Part shown: piece by piece, positions 1-8,576 of the stretch
Position numbering within the stretch: position 1 is the first letter of the stretch
How the letters are laid out: every line of letters begins with the position of its first letter
DNA from: RUG11241 sp964560085
Lineage (GTDB): Bacteria; Bacillota_I; Bacilli_A; RF39; UBA660
Direction: 5' to 3'
Length of the DNA: 64,000 nucleotides
NCBI GenBank assembly: GCA_964560085.1
Contig: CAZLKF010000003.1
Span: 1-64,000 of the forward strand
Notes under the pieces: model-generated
Databases searched by the model: none
Seen by the model: only the letters and a program-made list of their open reading frames with translations
Told to the model about the DNA's origin: nothing
Made by a program: the position numbers and the translations under genes

Positions 1-50
1 AAATATTATAACATATGTTATCATAAATAGTACATTCTTTTAAACAAAAA

Positions 51-71
51 ACTTGTACAAAAAGTACAAGT
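51..71 (-). terminator. Terminator after tRNA-Thr
   Basis: An 8-bp perfect inverted repeat (ACTTGTAC/GTACAAGT, loop of five) is followed on the minus strand by a U-rich run. It lies just downstream of the tRNA 3' end and fits an intrinsic terminator. Confidence 0.75.
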
Positions 72-81
72 AATTAACTAA

Positions 82-158
82 TGGTGCTGAAAGTAGGATT
101 CGAACCTACGACCTGCTCTTTACGAGGGAGCTGCTCTACCGAGCTGAGCCATTTCAGC
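82..158 (-). tRNA. tRNA-Thr (anticodon CGT)
   Basis: The minus strand folds as a full cloverleaf: acceptor GCTGAAA/TTTCAGC, D stem GCTC/GAGC, T arm GTAGG-TTCGAAT-CCTAC, discriminator A and an encoded CCA end. The anticodon loop CTCGTAA gives anticodon CGT, reading the Thr codon ACG. The anticodon stem has one C-A mismatch next to the loop. Confidence 0.93.
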
Positions 159-219
159 ATATTTACATTATAATATATGCATTGATTTTTTTCAACAAAA
201 AAACATATTTTCATATGTT

Positions 220-648
220 TTATTCTTCAGCTTCATCATCAGTAATAATTGTTAAATCATCTAAATCATCATCATCGTCATCAAGTTCTGGATCGACTGT
301 TGCAGCATCAGGTGAATCCTCGCTTGTTTCTTCTTCCTCTTCTACTTCTTCATCTTCTTCAACAACATCAACTTCATCATCATCATAAACAATTTCAACA
401 GCATGATTTTCTCTTAAATCCCATTCTGTATTATCTAAAACGATGAATCTTTTATCAAGTGTTAATGATGTATAAAAATCCCCTATTTTTTCAATATACT
501 GATTGTCATTAAAACCTAGCAAATTACAAACTTCTCTAAATAAATCAGGAGTTTTCATTGTAACTTTATTTTCTTTTAAGTAGCGGTAAGCAATCTCTAT
601 ATAACTCAATAAATTTAATTTATCTTTTGGCATTTCAGTTAATTTCAT
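220..648 (-). CDS. rpoE: RNA polymerase delta subunit RpoE
   Basis: 142 aa. Delta is a Gram-positive accessory subunit of RNA polymerase that increases recycling and promoter selectivity. The N-terminal ~90 residues look like the HARE-HTH fold of the family (SYIEIAYRYLKENK, FYTSLTLDKRF, WDLRENH), followed by the hallmark disordered acidic tail from about residue 90 (runs of D and E to the C-terminus). The start ATG follows a strong GGAGGG. It lies downstream of argS and ywiB in the same direction, the same neighbourhood as in Bacillus. The low-complexity tail produces long Ser/His-rich open frames on the other strand; these are shadows. Confidence 0.93.
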   Translation of the reverse strand: MKLTEMPKDKLNLLSYIEIAYRYLKENKVTMKTPDLFREVCNLLGFNDNQYIEKIGDFYTSLTLDKRFIVLDNTEWDLRENHAVEIVYDDDEVDVVEEDEEVEEEEETSEDSPDAATVDPELDDDDDDLDDLTIITDDEAEE

Positions 649-660
649 AACATAACCCTC

Positions 661-2262
661 CTACATTTTTTCATATGCTTGAACTCCAATTAAGTTCAAG
701 GATTTTTTGATAATTATTGAAACAGCTTTAATTAAATTAATATATTCTTTTGTTTTAGCATCAGTTTCAGTTAAAACATGTTCATGTGAATAGAAAATAT
801 GAAATAAATTAGCGAGGTCATAAACATAATTCGTTAAGAGATGCGGCATATGACGCGTAGCTGATGCCTCTATAACATCTTTAAATTCGTACATTTTGTT
901 TAGTAAATTAATTGCATATTCAGAATTTAAATAATGATATTCTAATGGTTCGGTATCTTTATTATATTCACTTAAAATTGAACAAATTCTTGCATAAGCA
1001 TATTGAATATAATAAACAGGATTCTCATTGTTATGCTTAGTTGCAACATCAATATCAAAATCTAATTGCGTATCTAGTGAACGAGATGTAAAGATATAAC
1101 GTGTTGCATCTAAACCAACTTCTTCAACAAGTTCATTCATTGTGACTACTTTACCAGTTCTTTTGCTCATTTTAATTTCTTCGCCACTTTTTAATAAACG
1201 AACCATTTGTAATATTTCAACATCAATTTTGCTACTATCATAACCCATAATTTGTAAAGCGGCTTTTAATCTTGGAACATATCCATGATGATCAGCTCCT
1301 AAAACATCAATTAATTGGTCGTAATTGCGTGAAAATTTATTCATATGATAAGCAATATCCGGTAATAAGTAAGTATAGTTTCCGTCTGCTTTAACAAGAA
1401 CATGATCTTTTTCATCACCATATTCACTAGTTTTCAACCATAATGCTCCATCTTGTTCATATGTATAACCATTTTCTTTTAAATAGTTTAAAACTTTTTC
1501 GACAGATGAAGTTTCATATAATGTTTTTTCACTAAACCAAACATCAAACTCAACATTGAAATTCTGCAAATCTTTTTTTATGTTATCTAATAAATAGTTC
1601 ATCCCTTTAGTTCTTATTGCTTCAAGCTCAATTCCATTTGGATATTCTTGATGCAATTCTTTAGCTAAATCAACGATTTCTTTACCATGATATCCATCTT
1701 CTGGGAATTCAACTTCTAAGCCACTTATCTCATCATAACGTGCTTTAATTGACTTTACTAAATTGTTTATCTGATTACCACCATCATTGATGTAATATTC
1801 CCTTGTAACATCAAAACCAGCAAAAGCCATAATTCTTGCCAAAGAATCTCCATAAGAAGCTCCTCTAGCATGGCCTAAATGCAAAACTCCAGTTGGATTA
1901 GCACTAACATATTCAATGTTTATTTTTTGGCCTGCTCCAATCTTACTCTTACCATATTCACTATCAGTAATTATTGTATTCAAATTAGCAAATAAATAAT
2001 CACTTTTTAAATAGAAATTGATAAATCCTGGTCCTGCTATTTCTAATTTACTAATTTTTTCATCTTTTATACCATCAATAATTTTATTTGCAAGTTCAAT
2101 TGGTGTCAAACCAGCTTCTTTTGCACATTTCATGGCAATATTACTTGAATAGTCACCATGATCTTTATTATTTGGTATTTCTAATGAAATATCATTGATA
2201 CTTTTCGAAATATTTAAGTTCTCTAAAGATTTATTTAGTAATTGCTTTAAATAATCTTTCAT
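661..2262 (-). CDS. argS: Arginine--tRNA ligase
   Basis: 533 aa, class I aminoacyl-tRNA synthetase that charges tRNA-Arg in the cytoplasm. It has the N-terminal Add-1 domain (about residues 1-85), the HIGH motif as HLGH near residue 128 (SANPTGVLHLGHARGASYGD), the KMSKS motif as KMSKR near residue 364, and the C-terminal DALR anticodon-binding domain ending in GVQAYEKM, typical of ArgS C-termini. Length is normal to slightly short for bacterial ArgS (about 550). Its ATG overlaps the stop of the upstream ywiB-like gene (ATGA), indicating translational coupling. Confidence 0.97.
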   Translation of the reverse strand: MKDYLKQLLNKSLENLNISKSINDISLEIPNNKDHGDYSSNIAMKCAKEAGLTPIELANKIIDGIKDEKISKLEIAGPGFINFYLKSDYLFANLNTIITDSEYGKSKIGAGQKINIEYVSANPTGVLHLGHARGASYGDSLARIMAFAGFDVTREYYINDGGNQINNLVKSIKARYDEISGLEVEFPEDGYHGKEIVDLAKELHQEYPNGIELEAIRTKGMNYLLDNIKKDLQNFNVEFDVWFSEKTLYETSSVEKVLNYLKENGYTYEQDGALWLKTSEYGDEKDHVLVKADGNYTYLLPDIAYHMNKFSRNYDQLIDVLGADHHGYVPRLKAALQIMGYDSSKIDVEILQMVRLLKSGEEIKMSKRTGKVVTMNELVEEVGLDATRYIFTSRSLDTQLDFDIDVATKHNNENPVYYIQYAYARICSILSEYNKDTEPLEYHYLNSEYAINLLNKMYEFKDVIEASATRHMPHLLTNYVYDLANLFHIFYSHEHVLTETDAKTKEYINLIKAVSIIIKKSLNLIGVQAYEKM

Positions 2263-2630
2263 TCAATCACCTCATACTTAATTTCTAATAAAAATTTATC
2301 CATTTCAACACTTTCTGAACTAATTTCATAGTCAATTTTTAAATGACCGCTATCAATATACATTTTATTTGTTTTTATGTCAATAGGTAAATAAAATTTA
2401 AGTTTTTTTAAATTATAAATCCCTTCTTTTATTTCATTGTCTTTAAATTTAAGCATAATTTCATACTCATTAGAAACTCTCTTCATTTCAACTTCATCAC
2501 CAAGAGTAATTGTCACATGAACAGAATCATCTAAAAAATAAAGCTTATTTCCACGATATGTTCCCAATAAAGTTTTTTCATAATTTTCTTTATTACTAGT
2601 TAAAATCAAATTAATTTTTACTTTTGCCAT
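2259..2630 (-). CDS. ywiB: DUF1934 (YwiB-like) beta-barrel protein
   Basis: 123 aa. It matches the small DUF1934/YwiB family: a lipocalin-like beta barrel of unknown function that sits between rpoE and argS in many Bacilli. Visible are alternating beta strands (VKINLILTSNKENYEKTLLGTYRGNKLYFLD) and a C-terminal SHLKIDYEI-type strand. No catalytic motif is evident. The start follows GGTGAT. An extended -10 box (TG-T-TATAAT, -10 at 2652-2657) lies directly upstream. Gene order and the 4-nt overlap with argS support the call; the function remains unknown. Confidence 0.82.
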   Translation of the reverse strand: MAKVKINLILTSNKENYEKTLLGTYRGNKLYFLDDSVHVTITLGDEVEMKRVSNEYEIMLKFKDNEIKEGIYNLKKLKFYLPIDIKTNKMYIDSGHLKIDYEISSESVEMDKFLLEIKYEVIE

Positions 2631-2651
2631 AAAATCACCAACATAACAATG

Positions 2652-2659
2652 ATTATAAC
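2652..2659 (-). promoter_or_regulatory. Extended -10 promoter for ywiB-argS-rpoE
   Basis: The minus strand reads TGTTATAAT, an extended -10 (TGn-TATAAT), about 20 nt before the ywiB start. No good -35 is visible. The same 95-bp gap also serves the divergent PBP gene (TATAAT at 2690-2695 on plus). Confidence 0.55.
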
Positions 2660-2725
2660 ATACATTAAAAAAAAAATTACTTATATTTTTATAATTTTTA
2701 TTAATAATAATATTTGAGGGATACC

Positions 2726-4636
2726 ATGAAATTTAAAAAAAGTTTAAAATTAATAGTATTTATAATGCTCATTGGTTTTATTGCAATTTATTTAGGCTTA
2801 CACCTAGTTGCTTTTTTTATGAAACCGCTTGAAATTAATCATGCAAATGGTTTATATTTTTATGATGCCAAAGAAAATCTATTTAATGGTAATTCCCGTG
2901 ATTGGATTGGAATCAATGAAATTTCCAAAAATTTAATAAATGCTACAATTGCCGCTGAAGATAAAAAGTTTTATTCTCATGATGGCTTTGATTATTTAAG
3001 AATCATTAAAGCCGCCTGGACAAATATTCAAAGCAAAGAAACTGTAAGTGGTGCTTCAACTATTTCTCAACAGTATATCAAAAACTTGTTTTTAAGTTTT
3101 GATAAAGAGTTGTCGCGAAAAATAAAAGAGGCCTGGTTAACAATTCGTTTGGAAACTCATTATTCAAAAGATCAAATTCTTGAAGGGTATTTAAATACAA
3201 TCAACTATGGCAATATTTTTGGTATTGAAAATGCTTCAAAATTCTATTTTAATAAAAGTGCAAGTGAACTTTCTTTGGCCGAAGCTAGTATGCTGGCAGG
3301 GATTCCTAAATGGCCAACAGGTTATTCCCCTATTAACAATTACGAACAAGCTAAAAAAAGACAAAAAGAAATCTTACAAATGATGGTAAATAACGATTAT
3401 ATTACAAAAGAAGAAATGAATGAAGCATATAACACTGAACTCACAATTATTGGTAATTCTAATGTGAATCGTCTTAAAACTCTAATGTATTATCAAGATG
3501 CTGTTATGAATGAATTGAATAGTTTAAATAACATTCCCAAATCATTTATAGAAACTGGCAGTTTAAAAATATATACAACTTTAGATTTGAACATTCAAAC
3601 AACTCTAGAAAATAGTATGCAAGAAAATTTGCAAAATTTAGATGATGTTCAAACAGCAGCAGTTGTTGTTGAACCAGCAACCGGGAAAGTTTTGGCTCTA
3701 GCTGGTGGTAAGAATTATTATGAAAGTCAATACAATCGTGCAATTGATGCTAAAAGATCAGTTGGTTCAACTATTAAGCCTTTTCTTTATTATGAAGCTT
3801 TAAAAAGTGGATTTACACCATCAACTACTTTTACAAGTGAAAGAACAACTTTTGTCTTTTCTGAAGATCAAGTATATAGTCCCAAAAATTATGGCAATTT
3901 ATATGCTGAGGGGGAAATAACTATGGCTTCAGCAATTGTCCTTTCTGATAATATATATGCAATTAAAACTCACCTTTTTTTAGGTGAGAATAAATTAGTT
4001 AATATTGCTAAAAACTTAAATATCAGTGATACTTTAACAGAAGTACCATCTCTAGCTTTGGGAAGTCAAGAAATATCGCTTTTCTCTATGATCAAAGGTT
4101 ATTCTACTTTAGCTAACAACGGAACTCAGGTTGAACCTTATTTCATTGAAAAAATTGAGGATAAAGATGGCAACATTTTGTATGAGCATAAAGAAAAAAG
4201 TGAAAAAAAATTAGATAGTGATTTAGTTTTCATTTTAAACAACATGCTTAGTAATTGTGCTTCAACAAGTTTTATTTCTTATAGTTATCCAACTTGCACT
4301 AGCTTAATTCCTCGCTTAACCAATAAATATGCCTTAAAAACAGGTTCAACAATTGGTGATAATCTAGTATTTGGATATACCAGTGATATCTTAATGGGTG
4401 TCTGGACTGGTTATGATGATAATACACCAACAACAGCTAAAGAATCCTTAGCTAACAAATACATTTGGTCTGATACTATTGAAGCATATTATCAAGATAA
4501 AGAAGCTAACTGGTATACTCAACCAAATAATGTTGTTGGCGTTTTGGTTGACACTAAAACTGGAAAATTAGCAACTAATGAATCTGAAAAAAAAGCTATT
4601 GTCTATTATTTAAAAGGAACTGAACCAAAGGAATAA
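2726..4636 (+). CDS. Class A penicillin-binding protein (transglycosylase/transpeptidase)
   Basis: 636 aa from the ATG behind GAGGG; an upstream in-frame TTG at 2714 has no ribosome site. It polymerises and cross-links peptidoglycan outside the membrane. A single N-terminal transmembrane segment (about residues 9-31) is followed by a GT51 domain with the catalytic-Glu motif AAEDKKFYSHDGFD near residue 76 and the STISQQ and EGYLN motifs. The transpeptidase domain shows SxxK (STIK, about residue 348), SDN and KTGS (about 538). The C-terminus is short, with no PASTA or FN3 extension. It is one of few plus-strand genes and is divergent from ywiB. Confidence 0.95.
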   Translation: MKFKKSLKLIVFIMLIGFIAIYLGLHLVAFFMKPLEINHANGLYFYDAKENLFNGNSRDWIGINEISKNLINATIAAEDKKFYSHDGFDYLRIIKAAWTNIQSKETVSGASTISQQYIKNLFLSFDKELSRKIKEAWLTIRLETHYSKDQILEGYLNTINYGNIFGIENASKFYFNKSASELSLAEASMLAGIPKWPTGYSPINNYEQAKKRQKEILQMMVNNDYITKEEMNEAYNTELTIIGNSNVNRLKTLMYYQDAVMNELNSLNNIPKSFIETGSLKIYTTLDLNIQTTLENSMQENLQNLDDVQTAAVVVEPATGKVLALAGGKNYYESQYNRAIDAKRSVGSTIKPFLYYEALKSGFTPSTTFTSERTTFVFSEDQVYSPKNYGNLYAEGEITMASAIVLSDNIYAIKTHLFLGENKLVNIAKNLNISDTLTEVPSLALGSQEISLFSMIKGYSTLANNGTQVEPYFIEKIEDKDGNILYEHKEKSEKKLDSDLVFILNNMLSNCASTSFISYSYPTCTSLIPRLTNKYALKTGSTIGDNLVFGYTSDILMGVWTGYDDNTPTTAKESLANKYIWSDTIEAYYQDKEANWYTQPNNVVGVLVDTKTGKLATNESEKKAIVYYLKGTEPKE

Positions 4637-4644
4637 AAAAGAAA

Positions 4645-5673
4645 CTATTTTTCAATAATTTCTAATTCATCACCAGTTTTAATCATAAAAGCGTTAGCAT
4701 CATCAGTATCAATATGAAGTTCAAACATATAACTATCCTTTAATTTCAAATGAACATTGTCTAAAATACCACCCTTTTCACCTGTTGCTCTTACCATATA
4801 AGTTTTATTGATATCTAAGTCATATCTTAATAAATTGCTTTCATTTACGTGAATATGTCGATTAGCAATAATGCAATTACTTTCTTTGTTAACAACACCA
4901 TTTGGTCCAATTATTGTAATTGGAGCTGCATTTTTTAAATCTCCTGATTCTCTAATTGGGGGATTTATTTTTAGTTTGTATGAATCTGTTCTAGAGATTT
5001 CTACTTGAGTGTAATCTCTAATTGGTCCCAAAACTCTAACCCCGATAATTTCACCATATTCAGTTTTAATGTCAACTTTTTCTTTTGCTGCAAATTCCCC
5101 AGTCTGAACAAGAGCACGATCAAAAGTTAATTGATAATTTTTACCAAAAAGGACATCTAAATCTTCTTGACACAAATGAACATGACGATTTGAAACCCCT
5201 ACTTTTACTTTACGTAAAGAATTATTAACAATTTGATTTAAACATTGATCAAAATACTCTAAATCATAATCTTTTAGAGTTTGCTGTTTAATTAAACTAT
5301 TAGTTCCATCCAACATAATTTCATTAATACTAAATTCATTTTCAGCAATTTCATAAATAAAATATCTAATTTCGTCTTTTCTAACAAAAATAGCGATAGC
5401 CAAGGAATCATTATTAAATGAAGCATAAGCATCAAAAAATGCAAAACGCATAATTTTAAAACCATTAGCATTAACCATTACTTTAAAATCTTTAATAATT
5501 GGTGAATTTGAGATAAATTCTCCCATATCACTACAAGCTTTATTGTAAGTTGAATTTTCTATAAATGAACGAAGAGAAGCTTCATTTGTTAATATAGTAT
5601 TCATAAATAATTCTTTATTTGCAATAATTGTATTAGGAACAACATTATTAGTGTGATAAAAATTAACTGTCAA
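4645..5673 (-). CDS. PduL-family phosphate acyltransferase with long N-terminal extension
   Basis: The C-terminal ~190 residues are a clear PduL (PTAC) phosphotransacylase: VGVSNRHVHL and NRHIHV histidine-rich zinc motifs, GPIRDYTQVEIS, and the ELHIDTDDAN C-terminal segment. PduL exchanges phosphate and CoA on acetyl or propanoyl groups, linking acetyl-CoA to acetate kinase. The first ~150 residues are not part of the usual ~200-aa PduL and I do not recognise them. No encapsulation peptide or microcompartment gene is nearby. The start is uncertain: ATG 5682 sits too close to AGGAG, so TTG 5673 (8-nt spacing) is preferred. TATAAT lies just upstream of the AGGAG. Confidence 0.85.
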   Translation of the reverse strand: MTVNFYHTNNVVPNTIIANKELFMNTILTNEASLRSFIENSTYNKACSDMGEFISNSPIIKDFKVMVNANGFKIMRFAFFDAYASFNNDSLAIAIFVRKDEIRYFIYEIAENEFSINEIMLDGTNSLIKQQTLKDYDLEYFDQCLNQIVNNSLRKVKVGVSNRHVHLCQEDLDVLFGKNYQLTFDRALVQTGEFAAKEKVDIKTEYGEIIGVRVLGPIRDYTQVEISRTDSYKLKINPPIRESGDLKNAAPITIIGPNGVVNKESNCIIANRHIHVNESNLLRYDLDINKTYMVRATGEKGGILDNVHLKLKDSYMFELHIDTDDANAFMIKTGDELEIIEK

Positions 5674-5756
5674 AATAATCATCTCCTATAGTAATTATAA
5701 CACATTAAAGGAAATTTTTACATTTTAAAGCATATGTTTTTCTGAAAGGAGATTTT

Positions 5757-6101
5757 ATGAATAATAATCAATTTAGTAACTATTTAGGAACCCCACTTTA
5801 TAATGATGACACTATAACTCCTAATCAATTTAATGTCCCTAAAGCAGAAACATTTCGTTCGGAGCAATCATATATTGAAAATATTTTAAGAGTAAATCGT
5901 GGAAAAAAGGTTCGTGTTCATATGACTTTTCCTGATTCGGTTGAATTTCGTGATCGCGAATTCACAGGAATTATTGAACAATCAGGTCGTGATCATATCA
6001 TATTAAGTGAACCAGAAACGGGAAAATGGCAATTGTTATTAATGATTTATGTTGATTTTATAACATTCGATGAAAAAATAAATTATATTAATAATAATTA
6101 A
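5757..6101 (+). CDS. gerQ: Spore coat protein GerQ
   Basis: 114 aa. GerQ is a coat protein needed for normal spore germination; in Bacillus it is cross-linked by the transglutaminase Tgl and affects the cortex-lytic enzyme CwlJ. The C-terminal ~80 residues match strongly: SYIENILRVNRGKKVRVHMTFPDS, then EFTGIIEQSGRDHIILSEP and GKWQLLLMIYVDFITFDEKINYI. The N-terminus is short and Asn/Gln-rich as in other GerQ proteins, but not long. The start follows GAAAGGAGA. No cwlJ is seen beside it. It is direct evidence that this lineage makes, or recently made, endospores. Confidence 0.93.
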   Translation: MNNNQFSNYLGTPLYNDDTITPNQFNVPKAETFRSEQSYIENILRVNRGKKVRVHMTFPDSVEFRDREFTGIIEQSGRDHIILSEPETGKWQLLLMIYVDFITFDEKINYINNN

Positions 6102-6130
6102 TTGAATTAACTCTCATTTTTTGCTATAAT
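6102..6130 (+). promoter_or_regulatory. SigA-type promoter of lemA-like gene
   Basis: TTGAAT (6102-6107), a 17-nt spacer and a perfect TATAAT (6125-6130). The expected start point falls at the first base of the AGGTGA Shine-Dalgarno, giving an extremely short leader. Confidence 0.72.
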
Positions 6131-6147
6131 TCTAATAGGTGAAGTAT

Positions 6148-6681
6148 ATGGAAATTATTGCTTATATTTGCATTATAATAGCATGTATTAGTCTTATTTT
6201 GATTTGGTTTGTTAGCATTTACAATAAATTTCAAACCTATATTATTAGAATTAATGCAGTTGAAGCTGATATTGATAATGTTTTAAGAAAACGTTTTGAT
6301 TTATTAAATAAATCAATTACAATCATAAAAAACAGTTTACCAGAGGAAGAAAATCCTCTCGCAATAATTGGTGAATTGCATTCTAAAAAAATAAGCAATT
6401 TTGATTTAGATCGTTCTCTTTATCAAGCAATCAATGAATTTGATATTTATAAAGAAAAAGTGAAGGATGCCGAAATAAAAAAAATTGCCTTTGTTTTAAA
6501 TGAATCAGAAGCCGAATTATTAGCATATCGTAAGTATTACAATGATATTACAACTGATTATAATAGTTTAAGAAAAATGTTCCCTTCTAGTATTGTTGGT
6601 TTAATATGTGGCTACAAAAATCGTAATTATTATGATAATAAAAATTTGTTTGATAAAACAACAAATGACTTCAAATTATAA
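6148..6681 (+). CDS. LemA family membrane protein
   Basis: 177 aa from the ATG preceded by AGGTGA (5-nt spacing); an upstream GTG at 6139 overlaps that site and is rejected. One N-terminal transmembrane segment (about residues 4-26) precedes a long helical domain with the LemA pattern: IYNKFQTYIIRINAVEADIDNVLRKRFDLL near the start and a tyrosine-rich YNSLRKMFPSSIVGLICGYK near the end. LemA proteins are conserved coiled-coil membrane proteins of unknown function. The usual proline-containing FP(A/S)xxxA segment is present as FPSSIVG. It ends in a shared bidirectional terminator. Confidence 0.85.
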   Translation: MEIIAYICIIIACISLILIWFVSIYNKFQTYIIRINAVEADIDNVLRKRFDLLNKSITIIKNSLPEEENPLAIIGELHSKKISNFDLDRSLYQAINEFDIYKEKVKDAEIKKIAFVLNESEAELLAYRKYYNDITTDYNSLRKMFPSSIVGLICGYKNRNYYDNKNLFDKTTNDFKL

Positions 6682-6701
6682 AAACTGTCTTAAGACAGTT
6701 T
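6682..6701. terminator. Bidirectional terminator
   Basis: A perfect 20-bp palindrome (arms AAACTGTCTT) flanked by A and T runs lies between the convergent lemA-like and divIC-like genes and can stop transcription from both sides. Confidence 0.85.
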
Positions 6702-7121
6702 TTTTAGTTGTTTTTTTATATTTATTTTATGAAAAATAGTTATTCCTACTGTGATAACAGCCAAAATAAGAAAAGCAATAAGATAAATTGTTAATCTTTG
6801 AGTTACAACTGATACGTTTTTTATACTTCCATTATTATCTTCGATTTTAATAATATATTCTCCGTCTTTTGAATAAAGATATTCTTCTCTTGCATATCTT
6901 GCTAAATAATCTTCATCTTTAAGCTTAGTTATTTCATCATTTAAATCTGTTTCTTTATCTTTCAATTCACGTAATTGTACTTGCAATTCATTTTGTTCAT
7001 TCTCATAATTTTTTTTTGCCATTCCATAATAAATGACATTATAAGAAACGTAACCAAATAAAATAATTGTTACGATGAATACAATTAATGCACGAACTTT
7101 TACTTTTACTCTTCTTTTCAT
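6690..7121 (-). CDS. divIC: DivIC/FtsB-like septum formation initiator
   Basis: 143 aa. DivIC works with FtsL and DivIB in the divisome outside the membrane. The protein has an N-terminal transmembrane helix (about residues 10-30), a coiled coil rich in E, L and K (residues 35-75) and the family motif DYLARYAREEYLYSKDGEYI. Unusually it continues into a second hydrophobic helix (about residues 110-130) and a basic tail, so both ends may be cytoplasmic. In Bacillus divIC lies next to yabP-yabQ; here it is one gene away from yabQ. The symbol is given on motif plus context. Confidence 0.8.
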   Translation of the reverse strand: MKRRVKVKVRALIVFIVTIILFGYVSYNVIYYGMAKKNYENEQNELQVQLRELKDKETDLNDEITKLKDEDYLARYAREEYLYSKDGEYIIKIEDNNGSIKNVSVVTQRLTIYLIAFLILAVITVGITIFHKINIKKQLKKLS

Positions 7122-7168
7122 ATCATCACTATCCTAAATGTATTATATCACAAGCAAATCAGAAAAAA

Positions 7169-7189
7169 AAGCAATAAACACTATTGCTT
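7169..7189 (-). terminator. Terminator after 246-aa membrane protein gene
   Basis: Hairpin AAGCAATA/TATTGCTT with a five-base loop, followed by an eight-base U run on the minus strand. It overlaps the 3' end of the gene. Confidence 0.82.
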
Positions 7190-7921
7190 TACGATTTCAC
7201 TAGATACCCAATAATAATTATTATTTTCACGCTTAAATGTATGTTTATAGGTTGGCAATAATTCTTCAATGTCACCAATCACAATTTCATCAATACTTGT
7301 ATACGATTTTATTGTTTCTAAGTCATCAATTGATGGTTTTAAATAAATAATACTATCATCTAGATAATCTAAATAACCATATTTTTCATAAATAATGATT
7401 TTTTCATCTTCAACTTTATAATTAATATATTTATTAACATTGCGAACTATTTCTTCAGTGCATTCAACGTAGCATTGATAATTACCATCTTTTTCTTTAC
7501 AAATTCCTTCGTTACTACTCTTTTCATGATTGAATATATTTTTATATGCCGTCATAAATGTACTTTTTACAAATATTAATTCATCAGTACAAACAAAATT
7601 GGGTTGCAATTTTATAAGAACAATTTTATCTTTTATTTCTTCAGTCAAGGTTTCATATGTAACTGGTGTATACAAGCGAAACTCAGGAAATTTGGAAATC
7701 ATTTCATATAAAGAAAGAACAAGTGAATCCGTTACTTGAATCTCATCTTGGGGTTTCTCAATAACTGGATTTTCTTGATTAATAATAGGTTCTTTAGGTT
7801 TCTCTTTAACTTTCTCACTATTGATGCGCACATATATAATGTAGCCTAAAATAACTAAACAAATAATTGCCAAAACTATTGAAAGAACTGCAATTTTAAT
7901 ATCTTTTTTTTCGTTTTCCAT
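7181..7921 (-). CDS. Anchored extracellular protein, YYWVSSE-terminal family
   Basis: 246 aa, function unknown. One transmembrane helix (about residues 10-29), a Pro/Lys/Glu-rich linker (to about 60), then an extracellular domain of about 185 residues. The end, YKHTFKRENNNYYWVSSEIVKQ spaced over the last 22 residues, matches the ends of the two repeats in the 716-aa protein at 15652-17802 (HTFK...Y(F/Y)WVSSE). The start of the domain (LVLSLYEMISKFPEFR) also resembles their LYNYVSSSASNYRNFYQ segment. It is a single-domain member of that paralogous family, inserted between yabQ and divIC. Two cysteines (KYNIKVEN-region CYVEC) may pair. Confidence 0.6.
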   Translation of the reverse strand: MENEKKDIKIAVLSIVLAIICLVILGYIIYVRINSEKVKEKPKEPIINQENPVIEKPQDEIQVTDSLVLSLYEMISKFPEFRLYTPVTYETLTEEIKDKIVLIKLQPNFVCTDELIFVKSTFMTAYKNIFNHEKSSNEGICKEKDGNYQCYVECTEEIVRNVNKYINYKVEDEKIIIYEKYGYLDYLDDSIIYLKPSIDDLETIKSYTSIDEIVIGDIEELLPTYKHTFKRENNNYYWVSSEIVKQ

Positions 7922-7959
7922 GTCTACTACCTCGATTAATTAAATAATAGCACATATTG

Positions 7960-8232
7960 TCAATGTTTACAACTTTTTAAATAAAATAAAGGTAGAAAAA
8001 AGCCAAGAATTAAAAAAAATAATGAATAAAAATGAATTGCTAAATTATTGATCATGAAGAGTCCTTTAATATATATTATAGTGATTACTTCAACCAAAAT
8101 AACATTTGCAATTATTTTTATGACTTTATTATTATGACAAAGTATTTTTCTCAATTGTGATTTCACTAAAAATGTTAAAAAACCCAACAAAAAAGAGAAA
8201 ATAATAACTTCTATTTGAATTACTAGATTCAT
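7960..8232 (-). CDS. yabQ: YabQ-like spore cortex protein
   Basis: 90 aa with three hydrophobic segments, coupled to yabP by an ATGA overlap (its ATG lies in the yabP stop). Bacillus YabQ is a small multi-pass membrane protein needed for cortex formation and is encoded directly after yabP. Sequence similarity visible by eye is limited (QIEVIIFSFLLGFLTFLVKS resembles the N-terminal helix of YabQ), so the call rests on topology, size and position. It is shorter than Bacillus YabQ. Confidence 0.7.
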   Translation of the reverse strand: MNLVIQIEVIIFSFLLGFLTFLVKSQLRKILCHNNKVIKIIANVILVEVITIIYIKGLFMINNLAIHFYSLFFLILGFFLPLFYLKSCKH

Positions 8233-8510
8233 TTAAATAATTTTGTAAACATTGATTCTTCTTTTTCTTTCTTATATCTTTCACTATAATTCAAGCTGTT
8301 AATTGTTCCCTTTATAGAAACTGTTCCTTGAAAAGTGTCTAATTTAACAATTTCTAAATCATTTCCTTTTAATGTTATAAATCCCATATTACTATCAAGT
8401 AAGAACTCATTACTATTAAAACTAGTTATTTTTTTGACACCAGTAATAATAATATTTTTTCTTTCATTAATTGTTACTGAATGCGTAATACTCATAACAT
8501 CTTTATCCAT
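8229..8510 (-). CDS. yabP: Sporulation protein YabP
   Basis: 93 aa. It matches the YabP/YqfC family: HSVTINERKNIIITGVKKITSF, then NEFLLDSNMGFITLKGNDLEIVKLD and VSIKGTINSLNYSE. YabP is required for the sporulation programme in Bacillus (spore cortex formation). The start follows a GGAGG. It overlaps the downstream yabQ-like gene by 4 nt. The C-terminus carries a short charged tail (ERYKKEKEESMFTKLFK). Confidence 0.92.
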   Translation of the reverse strand: MDKDVMSITHSVTINERKNIIITGVKKITSFNSNEFLLDSNMGFITLKGNDLEIVKLDTFQGTVSIKGTINSLNYSERYKKEKEESMFTKLFK

Positions 8511-8558
8511 ATATTCCTCCTAATAGAATATATGCACAATTTTTTTTAATATGAAAAA

Positions 8559-8576
8559 AAGACTTTTATAAGTCTT
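8559..8576 (-). terminator. Terminator after spoVG
   Basis: Hairpin AAGACTT/AAGTCTT just beyond the spoVG stop, followed by a seven-base U run on the minus strand. Confidence 0.82.

Noticed and set aside
182..446. Ser-rich and His-rich open frames on plus
   Set aside because: They are the complement of the acidic Asp/Glu tail of rpoE and have no ribosome site.
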